Source: Chitinophaga sedimenti (lineage in GTDB: Bacteria > Bacteroidota > Bacteroidia > Chitinophagales > Chitinophagaceae). From it: a stretch of DNA of 64,000 nucleotides. Location: positions 1,302,001 to 1,366,000 of the forward strand of contig NZ_JAKUKA010000001.1 of the NCBI RefSeq assembly GCF_023156195.1, read 5' to 3'. Positions within the stretch are counted from its first letter, which is position 1. Each line of letters starts with the position of its first letter. Below, piece by piece: positions 9,099 to 19,479 of this stretch. The position numbers and the translations under genes were made by a program. The notes below the pieces were generated by a model. The model ran no database searches, was not told where the DNA came from, and saw only the letters and a list, made by a program, of their open reading frames with translations.

Positions 9099-11440
9099 CT
9101 AGAATGGATATCCGATAGCAATGTTAAGGATCAGGTTTTCTTTCCGCCAGTCGGGATCGCCGAAGCGGATCTGGTTACCCACCCATCGCTGGTTTTCGGG
9201 CAGCCAGGGTTTGCGCAGCGGGAAAGCTACGTCGAAGCGGATAATCAATATAGAGGCATCTATGCGTAAACCTGCACCGGTACCCAGGGCAGTTTGTTTA
9301 AACATATTACCCAGCTTAAACTGACCTTCTTCTTTACCTGGCAGCGATTCTTTCAGCCAGATGTTACCACCATCGAGGAAAGCCGCCAGCTCTATTCGGT
9401 TAGCCGGTTTAAAACGCAACTCCGTATTGAATTCCAGTTTGATATCGCCCGCCTGGTTAGCCAGCAGCCTGGCGGTATCCAGTCCCGGATCGCGATAACT
9501 GCCGGGGCCGAGCGTTCTCGCTCTGAAGGCGCGGATGCTGTTGCTACCTCCGATGAAGTATTGCTTCACAAATGGCAGTGTACTGAAGTTGCCGTAGGCC
9601 AGGCCATAACCCGCCAACGCCCTGTTCACCCACGTGAGGTTATCGCTCAGTTTCCAGTAGTGGCGGCCCTCCAGTGTAAAGCGGAGGTACTGCGAGAACG
9701 GGTTGTTAAAGATCAGCCGCTGGCTGTCCTGCTTCGGTATGATCAATCCCGCAATGTTGCCGGAGATGTCTGTATTGAAGCTCGCATAAAACGTATGGTA
9801 ACGTTTTTCCGAAAGGTTGTTAAAGGTCAGGGTGTAGTTGCCGCCCAGCAGGAACTGTTTGGATACCGACTGCTGCAATGCAAGGTCCTGTTGCTGTTGT
9901 TTAATGAACTCAGGCGAAAGCTTCGATGGCAACACGTATGTGATAGCTACCGGGTTCAACTGGTGCTCGAGGAATTTCGTCTTCTTCCATAAATAGCCGT
10001 ACTGGAAATAAAACGCGTTCAGGTTGTAAGTGGCCGGCCGGCTTAACAGCTCGTACCCGATACTGAACTTCGTGCGGGGAACGTAAGGCGTTCGAAGGTT
10101 AATGCCGCGAATAGGCGTTACAAAGCGCGGAATGGTCACCGACACATCGCCGGTTACACTGTAGCCGCTGGTGTTCAGCTGCGTGGTGCCACCGCCCACC
10201 TGTGTCTCGAAGCCGCCGCCCAGTTTAATTTCCAGCAAATTCGCACCTCGTAGCCAGTTACGGTTTTTCGCCGAGATGTTTAGCTGCGATCCCACGAAGT
10301 TGCTGCTCTTCGAGAAGCCGGACAAGTCCAGCTGCAACGAGCGTTTCGGGTAGGGGGTAAGGTAGAAGCTGGCGTTCAGGTAACCAGTATCCCTGGCTGC
10401 GCGGAACTGCCCGCGTACAAACTTGAATACGCCGAGGTTCACGAGCCTTTGCAGCGTGATATTATGGTTGCTCAGCCGGTACAGGCTGTCGCGCTGCAAG
10501 AACACCGAGCGTTCAAATACAATAGATTTAAACAGCGAATCCCGGTCTACAATAATAAACCCGGGTCGTTTGCGCTGTGGCCGGGTGCTGTCTGCACGCC
10601 TCGCCGCCCTTACCGCGCGGATCGAATCCGAAGCGCGCCTGTTCGTGCGCGCTGTGTCTTCGTCCAGGCTGTAATCCGTATACAGCGTCACGTTGCGCAT
10701 GGTATACTGCCGCAGAGCCGTAGCCGGCGTTTGCGGTTTAATGCGCATGTACAGGTTTACCTTGCCCTGGTGCGTACTATCGATCTGTGTTAAGATATAA
10801 TCCGGTGTAAAGTAGTAATAGCCCTGTTCTTTCAGGATGCTGTGTATGCGGTCACGCTCGTCCTTAATTTTATCCAGGCTGAAGTTGTCGCCGTGTTTCA
10901 GCAGGGAACGGCGGTCCTGTTCATGGATCAGCCGCGCCATGGTGCCGGTATCAATTTCAAAAACCGCGCTGTCTATGGTATAACGTGTACCCGGCATGGC
11001 CGTGTAGGTGACGCTTGCTTTTTTACTTCCTTTCAGGTTGACTTTATTCCGCACATCCGCCTGGAAGTAACCATTATCTTCCGGTATTGCTCGAGGATCA
11101 GGTTATTTGTACCCAGTTTCACCTGGCTGAGCAACACGGGCGCCTCGCCCCATTTTTTACGCAGCAGGTAGTTCAGTCCTTTGGTTTTAGTGCCGGGGTC
11201 TTTACCCAGGTTGTATATGAGCAGTTTAAACGGAATACCCAATGTTCTTTTGTTGGGTTTGGGGCGTAAACGACTTTCCATGCCGCTGTTGAGCGTGCCT
11301 TTGTCCTTTGGTTTTTTGCCATCCCATTTAATCGTGGATCCTGTGAACAATCGTTCGCCCTCCGGCACCGTTTTGGTGGTGGAACAGGCTGCCAGTACCG
11401 CCGTTAATGAGATCAATATGTATAGCTGCTTGCCTGTCAT
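9099..11440 (-). CDS. tamL: TamL-like BamA-superfamily outer-membrane lipoprotein (frameshifted)
   Basis: Omp85-superfamily protein thought to work with TamB in moving lipids or proteins between the membranes. The N-terminus is a lipoprotein signal with the cleavage box LAAC at about residues 16-19, the feature that marks the Bacteroidota TamL variant of TamA. POTRA-like sequence follows, including TRYTIDSAVFEID and HSILKEQGYYYFTPDYIL. The C-terminal half is the 16-strand barrel region, with RYHTFYASFNTDISGNI, the FIGGSNSIRAFRARTLGPG lid-lock-type motif and a terminal aromatic residue (NIAIGYPF). One frameshift near 11083 separates the first 120 residues from the rest. It starts 3 bp after the tamB stop, so the pair is translationally close. 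Confidence 0.88.
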
Positions 11441-11443
11441 ACC

Positions 11444-14400
11444 TTATTTCGATTTTTTAGCACGGATGCGTTCCTGCTTTTTCTCTTTCCTGCGTTCAAA
11501 TATTTCTCTGAATTCGTCGTAGTCCATCACGAGCATAAAGGCCACGCCCGTTTCGATTACCTGGCCCTCAATAATCGTTTCGCTCAGGTTGCGCCGGTAA
11601 GCGCGCAGGCGATAGCGCCCGTCGCGCGTCAGCGCGTATTCGGCCGTTACATCGCCCACCAGCGTACTTGCTTCCTGCGGATCGCCATTGCCCGTAATGC
11701 CCACGTTGGAGCCTACGGTAACGGTTAAACGGTCATTGAACAGGCGTTTGGATACGTCCACTTTCAGGTTCGTGCTTTCTTCCCGCGTGCCGCTGCTGTA
11801 GTCATCTTCCGACTGCAGGTCAAAGTTGATGTCGAATCCTTTTATGAGACTGCCCGCCAGGTTATTCAGCTGCTGCGACAATACTTTACTCACGGATTTG
11901 CGTGCAATGTCCTCGAACGAACTGCCCGTGCGGCTATCCAGCTGGTCAAACGGATTCTCCGAGATGAACCGGTTCAATACCAGCAGACCCATTACTTGTT
12001 TGTTCAGTTCGGACGGCACCTGGTTAATTTGCTTCAGGCGCGTGTATAAAGCCCCGTCCAGCACGTTCCGCGAGTTCTCCGGCATATCCAGCTGGAAGCT
12101 GATTTCGGGTTTTAGTAATTCACCCGTGATGATCAGGAATACTTCCACCGGTACCTTCTGATTGTACTGTGCCTTGTTGGTGGTGGCGTCGGTCACCTGG
12201 TCGCCAATAAGGTCGATCGCCGGCGCGTTTACCGCATACTTGGCTTTAATATTTACATCCGCGCTTGTTGCTTCGCCGTTCCAGATGATGGTACTGCCTT
12301 TCTCGATCTCAAACTCTCGTTTGATCAGCTGGTTCAACGACATCGCATATTTACCTTCAGATATTTCATATCGCCCGGTCAGGCTCATTTTATTACTCGG
12401 GTCCAATGTCATGTTCAGCGTGGCGTTACCCTGTACTTCAAGATAGTCGCCGTTGCCGGGATCAATCACCAGCCGCATCACCGCTTTGGTCTATTTCCAC
12501 GTCGCCGGAGAACACGATGCCTGTGAGGGTCGGCATGGACGGTAAGCTGTCTTTCCGCACCAGCAGCGCACTGTCCGGCATATTGTCCCTGTCCACGAAC
12601 TCCACGATGCCTTCCCGGCTTTCGATCTGCGGATCGTTTTCCGGCAGCACCACGGTTACCTGCGATTTTTCCAGCAGTTTCACGTTCAGCTGCACGCGCG
12701 GCAGGTCAAGATCGCCCCGGATCTTGGCGTTCAGGTCAATAAAGGCAGGGCCGTAGTAAAGTTGGTCGTCCTTGGCTTTAGGCCCCAGGGCGCGGAAGTT
12801 TTCGGCGGTTAAATCCAGGTTGAAGTCGAAGTCCGCGTAGTCGTTCGTGCGGATCTGCCCGTTCAGCACGGCCTCGTTGCCTACGCTGTCGGCAATTACA
12901 AACTGGCGGAAGCGGATGCCCTGTTCTTCAAACAGGATGTCTTCGTCGGGCAGTTTAAATTCAGCGTTGATCATGCTCACCGTACTCCATGGCCTCGTTG
13001 AAATGGAGGTTGCCGCGGATGCGGGGCCTGTCGGCCGTTCCCTGTAACGTGATGCGGCCATTCGCGCTGCCGCTCATTTTGCTCACGTTGCCGAAGGTGA
13101 AGGGCTCTACCGATTTCATGTTCAGCGATTGCAGGCTGAGCGTGAAGTCCATCTCATCGCTGTAAGTACCGCTCAGTTCAACATCGTTATCGTTCCCCGT
13201 AATGCGCGCGTCGAGGGTGTAGGCCTTGTCGGCGGTAGAATTGGCTTTCAGGGCCAGGTCGCCAACAGCGGTGCCCATCGCACGCAGGCTGTCTATTTTC
13301 AGATCGCCGTCCAGTATCGGTGTGGCTTCCAGGTTGCTCACGGTAATCGCGCCATTGGCGATACCGTTTATGAGGGCCGTATCTTTTTCAATAATGCTTG
13401 TCAATGTCGCCAGCCGGAAGTCTTTCAACTCCACCGTGATAGCGGGCATGGTGGTGTCGCGGGCGGCTTCTTTCGTAAAGATGCGCAGTTGCTGATCCTG
13501 CCGCATAAAGCCGACATCCGCGAAGGAGAGGTTGCCTTTTTTGATCACGATTTTATTGCCGCCGGCAGCGCTCCAGTCCATCTTATTGAGTAATAATTTT
13601 TCCTTTAGCGAAAAGAGGAGGCTATCGCCTTCCAGGTAGTGCAGCTTACCGCCCAGGGCGTATTTCGCTTCCTGCTTTTTATCGTTGATCTGCAGGTCAA
13701 AGTCCAGCAGCCCGTTTTGCGCTTTGGCATCAATGGTAGTACGCTCCAGCGGGATGGTCGGGTGACGCAGTGCGCCGAGGAGCACGTTGGCGGTCATGAT
13801 GGAGGTATCCGCACGCAGTTTCACCTGGAAGGTGTCTACGAAAAAGGAGTCATAACGTAACCGGTCGAGGTTCAGGTTCGCCCATAACAGCGCGCTGTCG
13901 CTGCTCAGGCGGCCGCGCAGGAACAGGGGTTTATCCATTTCCACATCGGGGAACAGGCGTTGCATGGATTTGGGAATAAACACGGCGCCATTCAGCGTCA
14001 GGTCACGGTGCTCGCCTGGCATAGCCGTAGTATCGGTAGCTGCCGATAAGTGTTTGCCGATGATGGCCTGCGCGGTAGCGGCTACCGTCTGGTAGTTGAA
14101 GTCGCCCGCTACGCGCAGCCTGCCGAACGGGGCACGCACCAGTACCCGTTGCATGCCGCTGTCGTTATCGGCGCGTACGGTGATGCTGTCCAGCGCATAG
14201 ATGTCGGTTTTATCCGCCACCTGTATTTTGTAAATATCCGCGAAAGCGTTCAGCTGGCGGGGACGCAGGTCGTTCACCCGGGCATCCAGCGTGGCTTTGA
14301 TGGTCATGGTGTCTTTGCTGAAGCCGGTTGTTTTCATGTCGAACTTCTGCAGGTCTACAAAAGCAACAATGTCTGGCCGCAGGAATCTATTTTGCCGGAC

Positions 14401-16481
14401 AGCTTCAGGTCCAGCTGTACGGCGTTATCATCGATGTTGCCGGTAGCGTTATACACGCCTCTTTTTAAACCCCCGTCCAGTACAATGTTATGGTACGTAT
14501 AACGGTTATAGGTAAACGTTTTAATATTGACATTGGCATCCGCCACGGCTTTTTGCACATCGGTGCCGCTGCCTTTCGCGTAGATGGTGCCGTTGAGCGC
14601 ACCCAGCGTCGTGTCTTTAATGAAAGCCCCGGTTTGCAGGCGGTCCGCCAGCAGGGTAATGTTATAACTCAATTTATCCGGGTCGGTAAATTGGGCGAGG
14701 TCGCCTTTCACCGACAGGTTGCCAAAATCGGTGCTTAATAATAAGTTAGGATGAACCTGCTGCATGCCGCCCCGTACCGCCCCGGTCAGTTGCAGGCGGT
14801 TGGGCAGCTGCACGCTGTTCGGAATCGTACCTGCCGGTACCCAGCTGCGCAGGCCGGCATTGCTGCTCAGCATTTTTATGTTGATAAGATCGATACCCAG
14901 TTTATCCGTTTCCGTTACATTGGCTGCCGAACCTTTTACGTATAGATAGTTACGATCGTTATCCTGCACTTCCAGGCCGGGTATCTGCAATTGTGCCAGC
15001 GATCCGTCGAGCTGACCTTTAAGGGAAAGCTGCTTGCGCCACATCGGCTGCATGGACTTTTGGCGGCTGAGGTCTGGCGCAAAGTACAGGGCCTCTCTTA
15101 AGGTAAGCGTGGTAGGCCGCAGGTCGGCTTTGATCTGCATAGCGCCCAGGTTGTCCGACAAGGTGCTCCAGGAAGGCACGCGCAGCTGTACGTCCGCATC
15201 GATCTTGCTGGCGGCGGTTTGAAGCAGGAAGTTCCCTAAGTTGATTTCGGTATTGGTGTATAATATGTTGCCTTTCAGTTGTTGCAGGGCGAGGCCACTT
15301 TTTTCCGTCAGACTGCCCGTCGTGATATGCGCGTGTGTGCTGTCTGCGTTATACCCGATATCATTCGCCTTAATCACCACACCGGCCAGGGCCAGGTGGT
15401 TCAGGTCAACGGCATTTTTATACCGAACGGAGGGCGAATCCGGGTAATCCATATTGAAGTCTACGCCATCCAGGTCCAGCGCCCGCGCCGTCACGCGCCA
15501 GGTGTTAGGGGAGGAGGTATCTTTCGGCTCACTGGCGCCGGTAGTATCCAGCCCGGTCGCCATCAGCAGGTGTATGGCGCTCTGGCGCAGGCTGAGTGAC
15601 TGTGCATCTACCAGTGTTTGCAGCAGGTCGAAGCGGGCGTTTTGTAAAGTAAGGTTGCCGATGCTGCCGCTTACGCCGATACCAATGCCATTATCTGAGT
15701 AAAGGAATTGCGTATTGCTGATAGTGAGACTTTTAGCGCGGAGGTCCAGCGGTGTGGAACCGGTATCGGCCGGTTCGTCCGGCGGTGGCGGCGGTGGCGC
15801 CGAAGAGGGTTTGTATTGCTGTACGAAGGAGGCGTTCACGCCATCGAGCAAAAACTTCTCTATATAATATCTGCCCTTGTCGGTATCGAGCGTGGAAGGC
15901 TCCAGGTGCAGGGTAGTTAAACCCGCGTGGACAAGCATCCCGCCAAGCGAGTCGTTGTAATTCAGGTCGATGCGGCGCAGGTCTACGGAGCCGATGTCAT
16001 ACTTAAGCGTGGTGCCGCTTTCTTCGATCACCGTATCCTGTTTGGGACCAGGCGACGTAAAAGCATCGATGATAAACTGGTAATTAAAACTGCTGTCGTT
16101 CGCGGGACGGTAAACATTGGCTTTTACATCGTTCCAGTCGAGCGAGTACACGCGTATTTCGTTGTGCAGCAGGGCGAGCAGGTTGTAACGCACTTCGAGT
16201 TCGCCACTTTTAAACAACGTTTGCTTTTGCTGGTCCTGTACCGATACATCGCGAAGACTAAGGGCATGCCACCAGGTGAAGCGGAGGCGGCCAATGTGTA
16301 CTTCCGTACCCAGTTCCTTACGCAGATAATTCTCAGCTTTTGCGCGCACGAAGTCCTGCACAGCGGGTAGCTGTAACAACAATAAAACCAAAAGGGGCAG
16401 GCCAACCACGGTAATCACAATGCCAATCAACCATCGCTTCAATTTTTTTCTTCCGGGCTTGGCGGTAGAGGGTTCCTTCAC
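11444..16481 (-). CDS. tamB: TamB-like translocation/assembly module protein (frameshifted)
   Basis: Very long periplasm-spanning protein of about 1,680 residues. A single N-terminal membrane anchor (WLIGIVITVVGLPLLVLLLL, residues 16-35) is followed by an AsmA/TamB-like start (LRFTWWHALSLRDVSVQDQ). Extended repetitive beta sequence then builds the beta-taco groove, and the C-terminal DUF490/TamB domain contains NLNMTLDPSNKMSLTGRYE and EVFLIITGELLKPEISFQL. Family members form a lipid conduit between the inner and outer membranes. Three frameshifts (near 14365, 12985 and 12486) split the reading. Each is repaired by one base, and the sequence continues in register on the other side. It is followed directly by tamL, and a TATATTTG box lies 61 bp upstream. 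Confidence 0.9.
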
Positions 16482-16542
16482 GTATTAGATATCTTATTAA
16501 TAAACTGAATATTAAACCTTTGGTGCAAATATCGTACCGCGG

Positions 16543-16550
16543 CAAATATA
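16543..16550 (-). promoter_or_regulatory. -7 promoter box TATATTTG upstream of tamB
   Basis: Exact TANNTTTG on the minus strand, 61 bp before the tamB start at 16481, in the intergenic space that separates tamB from the divergent secreted-protein gene. Confidence 0.4.
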
Positions 16551-16693
16551 GCATTGTAAAGAAAATACGGTATCGATGAATGCCGGGATTTTATCGATGA
16601 ATGATTTGGAATCCTTACCGGTAGCGGCTTTTCAGAAACTTTAACTATTTGTATCATTTTAAAAACCCGATATTCGCCGCAAATTATGACTGC

Positions 16694-17335
16694 ATGAAGA
16701 AATGCCTTTTTGCCGGCGGGATGCTGGCCTTACTGTTATCCGTTCGTGTTGCCGCGCAGGCGCAAAGTGCGCTGGAAAAAGAAGTACGCCAGTTCAGCTG
16801 GGGACTTTACGATGAGGTGAAACAGTTGCCGGTGGCCCTCGATCGCGTGTCGGTAAGCGACGGAGGTGGCGCGTATTCCTGTGCTGGCAAAGATCAATGC
16901 GTTCCTGAAAAAGCATGCAGATGCATTCTATCAGAGCCGCCTGCAAAGCCGGAAGCAGTGAAAGGCAAAATTCCGGACGTGCGCGCTTATAAGCAGGTAG
17001 GTTCCCTTGCCATGGAGGAAATCCTAAGGGGCTTTTTGATGGACGATAGCACATTGAACCCTGTTTATGCATTAAAGACGAGTATCAGTGCCGAAACCCT
17101 GACCAACAATATGGCCACTACCTTTTTTATCATGCTGGATGAAAATGCGCAAACCAGCGATGAGAAATACCGCCTGTACGGTGCTTATGTATTCTCGGGC
17201 CTCAAACTTACGGCTCAGCAGGTGTCCGGCGACCTGTGGCATATATGGGCAGATGGTCAGTGGCGGGTGCTCGACCTCAACTGGGATATCCGGCAGAACA
17301 AAGTTTCGGGGGTAAAGGTTTGGACGAAGGGATAG
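16694..17335 (+). CDS. Uncharacterised secreted protein (two compensating frameshifts)
   Basis: About 213 residues with a clear signal peptide (MKKCLFAGGMLALLLSVRVAAQAQ); ATG 16694 is preferred over an upstream in-frame Met at 16649. The family is not recognised. The nominal frame is continuous, but residues between about 16863 and 16962 are odd (Cys-rich, YSCAGKDQC). Reading that stretch in the +1 frame gives ordinary helical sequence, EVARIPVLAKINAFLKKHAD followed by AFYQSRLQSRKQ, which rejoins VKGKIPDVRAYKQVG. The real protein therefore very probably lacks the Cys-rich insert, and two opposite indels hide it. The C-terminus is mixed alpha/beta (WHIWADGQWRVLDLNWDI). It is divergent from tamB; no operon partner is apparent. 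Confidence 0.7.
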   Translation: MKKCLFAGGMLALLLSVRVAAQAQSALEKEVRQFSWGLYDEVKQLPVALDRVSVSDGGGAYSCAGKDQCVPEKACRCILSEPPAKPEAVKGKIPDVRAYKQVGSLAMEEILRGFLMDDSTLNPVYALKTSISAETLTNNMATTFFIMLDENAQTSDEKYRLYGAYVFSGLKLTAQQVSGDLWHIWADGQWRVLDLNWDIRQNKVSGVKVWTKG

Positions 17336-17372
17336 ATTTCGTTTATATATTATACGTTAAAGGGCCAGAAGC

Positions 17373-17420
17373 TTCACTGAACCGTCACCGAACCATCACC
17401 CAGCCATCACTGAACCATCC
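17373..17420 (+). repeat. 11-bp tandem repeat, consensus ATCACTGAACC, four units
   Basis: Four consecutive 11-bp units: TTCACTGAACC, GTCACCGAACC, ATCACCCAGCC, ATCACTGAACC, closing with ATCC. The same unit family recurs at 61642-61674, where it also ends in ATCC. Confidence 0.8.
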
Positions 17421-17445
17421 AGGTAAGTTACATATGCTTTGCTGT

Positions 17446-17529
17446 ATCCTTCGCTGATCCTTCGCTCATCCTTCGTTAAAACCGCTACTATGGCCGAAAG
17501 AGCGTTGGATGAGCGAAGGATCAGCGAAA
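17446..17529. repeat. Inverted arrays of a second 11-bp unit (ATCCTTCGCTG)
   Basis: Three direct units ATCCTTCGCTG, ATCCTTCGCTC and ATCCTTCGTTA occupy 17446-17478. The complement of the first two recurs at about 17507-17529, giving a perfect inverted repeat of 22 bp (17450-17471 with 17507-17528) around a 35-bp loop. The transcript could fold into a long hairpin. No T run follows, so it does not look like a standard terminator. Confidence 0.75.
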
Positions 17530-17817
17530 GATGCTGTTAGGATGCCCTTAAGGGCGCATCGCTTTGCCCCAGGGGGAGTACAACGGCGGGCGAACAGTTT
17601 TTCTACCAGTCAGATGACTTTTTTAACTATTCTTTAAATAATTAAATTAATTCGTTAATAGATTGATAATCAGTTTGTATTTCGTTTAATAATAATAATC
17701 AATATGCTGATTATGAATTGATCTGAAAAATGCCTAATTTCGGCCCCATAATTAGGGTATGATAATTTTTTTGTGTATAAAAACGTTACTAATCAATAAT
17801 CTGTAAACCTTACTCTC

Positions 17818-18677
17818 TTGAAAAAGATCTTAGGCATTTTTTTGTTGTCCACGGCCCCGTTGTTGAGTTTTGCGCAGGATTGGCATGTTGGTGTGTTTGC
17901 AGGGATCAGTAATTATAGTGGCGACCTGAATCAGAAAGCGGTCGATTTTGGGTATACGCGTCCGGCGCTGGGTGTTCTGGTACGAAAGGACATCAGCCCG
18001 TTTTTACCCTGCGTGGCCAGTTTACCTGGGGCATGGTAGCGGCGGCGGACAGTACCAATAAAGACGTTGCCTTATTACAACGTAACCTCAGTTTTAAATC
18101 TAATATATGGGAGGGCGCCGTTATGGGCGAACTGAATTTCATGGACCTCGAGATGACCGGTTTTACGCCTTACATCTTCGGCGGTGTGGGCTTGTTCAGT
18201 TTTTATCCTAAAGCGAAAAATGCCGCCGGCGAATGGACGCCGCTGCGTCCTTTGCGTACGGAGGGCCAGGGTTTACCGCAGTATCCCGAACGGCCGATGT
18301 ATAGTTTATACCAGGTGTCGCTGCCATTTGGCTTTGGCGCTAAGTACATTTTAACGGATAAGCTTACACTGGGGATTGAACTCGGGTGGCGTAAAACATT
18401 TACCGATTACCCGGATGATGTGAGTACTACTTACATAGACGAAAACACGTTGTTGGCCTATGCGGGGCAGCAGGCGGTAGACCTCGCGTTCCGTGGTGAT
18501 GAAACCGGGCACTTTTTACCCCCGACTACTTATCCGCCCGATGGTACCATTCGCGGTAATCCTAAGAAGAAAGACTGGTACGTGTTCAGCGGTCTTACGC
18601 TCACCTATCGCATCGGCTCTGGTGGTGGTTATGGTGGTCGCCGTTCAACCAACTTCTCTAAGTGTTTCAAGATGTAA
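17818..18677 (+). CDS. DUF6089-like outer-membrane beta-barrel protein (frameshifted)
   Basis: About 287 residues starting at TTG 17818, with a signal peptide ending LLSFAQ. It is followed by DWHVGVFAGISNYSGDLNQK, typical of Bacteroidota DUF6089 barrel proteins. The run of five T at 18001-18005 breaks the frame; a sixth T joins KDISPF to FTLRGQFTWGMVAAADST. Later motifs fit the family: GVGLFSFYPKA, a QVSLPFGFGAKYILTDKLTL strand pair, and EIGWRKTFTDYPDDVSTTY-like sequence with Leu in place of Ile. The C-terminus reads DWYVFSGLTLTYRI and then a Gly/Arg-rich tail. The precise role is unknown; other members are simply predicted outer-membrane barrels. Confidence 0.78.
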
Positions 18678-18700
18678 TACCTTCTTTCATATAGATAGAA

Positions 18701-18725
18701 AGCCGCTTTTACGAGCGGCTTTTTT
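18701..18725 (+). terminator. Rho-independent terminator after the DUF6089-like gene
   Basis: AGCCGCT (18701-18707) pairs with AGCGGCT (18714-18720), followed by T to 18725; 24 bp after the stop. Confidence 0.9.
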
Positions 18726-18824
18726 ATGGCATACTTCTTGAATTTACAGGGTCAGGTTACCAAACGATACACCGGTGTTAAGCAGAAGTTGGTAACAGAC
18801 AACCATCAATTAAAATATTAAGCT

Positions 18825-19154
18825 ATGAAAAAGCTCATGCTCCTTATGTTGCTTGCCACGGGTGTTTCGTTCTCCGTTTCCGCGCAGGGCCGTGGTCACC
18901 ACAAGGGTCATCATAAACGCCAGTATTGCGATGATGACCGCCGATATTCACGTAGAGATGATTGCCGTGACAGAAGATATTACCGCGTAGAAAGACATGA
19001 ACACGTTTATTATGCGCCACCACCGCCGCGCCCGCGTGGTCGTGTAGTCGTAGCCGCTCCGCTGCCGCTGCCGTTACCACCGCCGCCGCCATTGTTCCCG
19101 CTGCCGCCAAGGCCGCGTGTGAGTGGACATGTAGTAATAAACGCAGGATTTTAG
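18825..19154 (+). CDS. Small secreted His/Arg/Tyr-rich and Pro-rich protein
   Basis: 109-residue protein with a signal peptide (MKKLMLLMLLATGVSFSVSAQ). The mature part has two compositional zones. Residues 22-65 are dense in His, Arg, Asp and Tyr (GRGHHKGHHKRQYCDDD, RRYSRRDDCRDRRYYRVERH). Residues 66-100 are almost only Pro, Arg, Leu and Val, with polyproline stretches. It contains two Cys. No known family is recognised; the composition could suit metal or polyanion binding at the cell surface, but this is a guess. It is monocistronic with its own terminator. Confidence 0.7.
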   Translation: MKKLMLLMLLATGVSFSVSAQGRGHHKGHHKRQYCDDDRRYSRRDDCRDRRYYRVERHEHVYYAPPPPRPRGRVVVAAPLPLPLPPPPPLFPLPPRPRVSGHVVINAGF

Positions 19155-19178
19155 ACGGAACCATGCATATGTAGAAAT

Positions 19179-19209
19179 AGCCGTTCGGGTAACACCGGGC
19201 GGCTTTTTT
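19179..19209 (+). terminator. Rho-independent terminator after the small secreted protein
   Basis: A GC-rich hairpin (GCCG-TTCGG with CCGGG-CGGC, including G-U pairs) is followed by six T at 19204-19209. Confidence 0.8.
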
Positions 19210-19269
19210 ATTTTCCGCATCGCGTAAATCATATTTCCAATATCGTAAATGATGAAAGTGAGCGGGGGC

Positions 19270-19388
19270 TATCTTCGTGGCAGGTTGATAAAAAAGAGGT
19301 TTGTTAAACACCCCAAAGATTTTACAACGCGATAATTGAGTTGGTCGTACGAATAAGCCGCGCCTTATCCCGGGCGCGGCGTTTTTTA
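19270..19388 (+). ncRNA. Candidate small RNA ending in an orphan terminator
   Basis: A strong terminator (GCCGCGCC 19357-19364 with GGCGCGGC 19373-19380, then GTTTTTT) points rightward. It lies about 150 bp after the upstream gene has already been terminated and has no open frame before it. A TATCTTCG box at 19270-19277 resembles the -7 consensus and would give an RNA of about 105 nt. No known RNA family is recognised. The alternative is a backup terminator for readthrough. Confidence 0.35.
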
Positions 19389-19428
19389 TGAAGCAGATAA
19401 ACGCACGGATGATCAGTTCCGAAAGCAC

Positions 19429-19461
19429 ATAAAAAAGCCGGCCTTTGTTAAGACCGGCTTC
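19429..19461 (-). terminator. Rho-independent terminator of prfC
   Basis: On the minus strand AAGCCGGTC pairs with GGCCGGCTT, followed by a T run (AAAAAA at 19431-19436 on the plus strand). It lies about 20 bp after the prfC stop. Confidence 0.85.
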
Positions 19462-19479
19462 GATATCAATATGTTAAAC

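Larger units (their letters stand above)
17336..17817. other. 482-bp intergenic region with 11-bp repeats, then an AT-rich upstream region
   Basis: No open frame of gene quality was found. The left part holds two families of 11-bp repeats, annotated separately. From about 17620 to the next start at 17818 the sequence turns strongly AT-rich and probably carries the promoter of the DUF6089-like gene, but no exact TANNTTTG box at a fitting distance was identified. Confidence 0.6.

Noticed and set aside
17446..17529. Inverted repeat as a transcription terminator or insertion-element end
   Set aside because: No T run follows the stem, and there is no transposase or target duplication near it.
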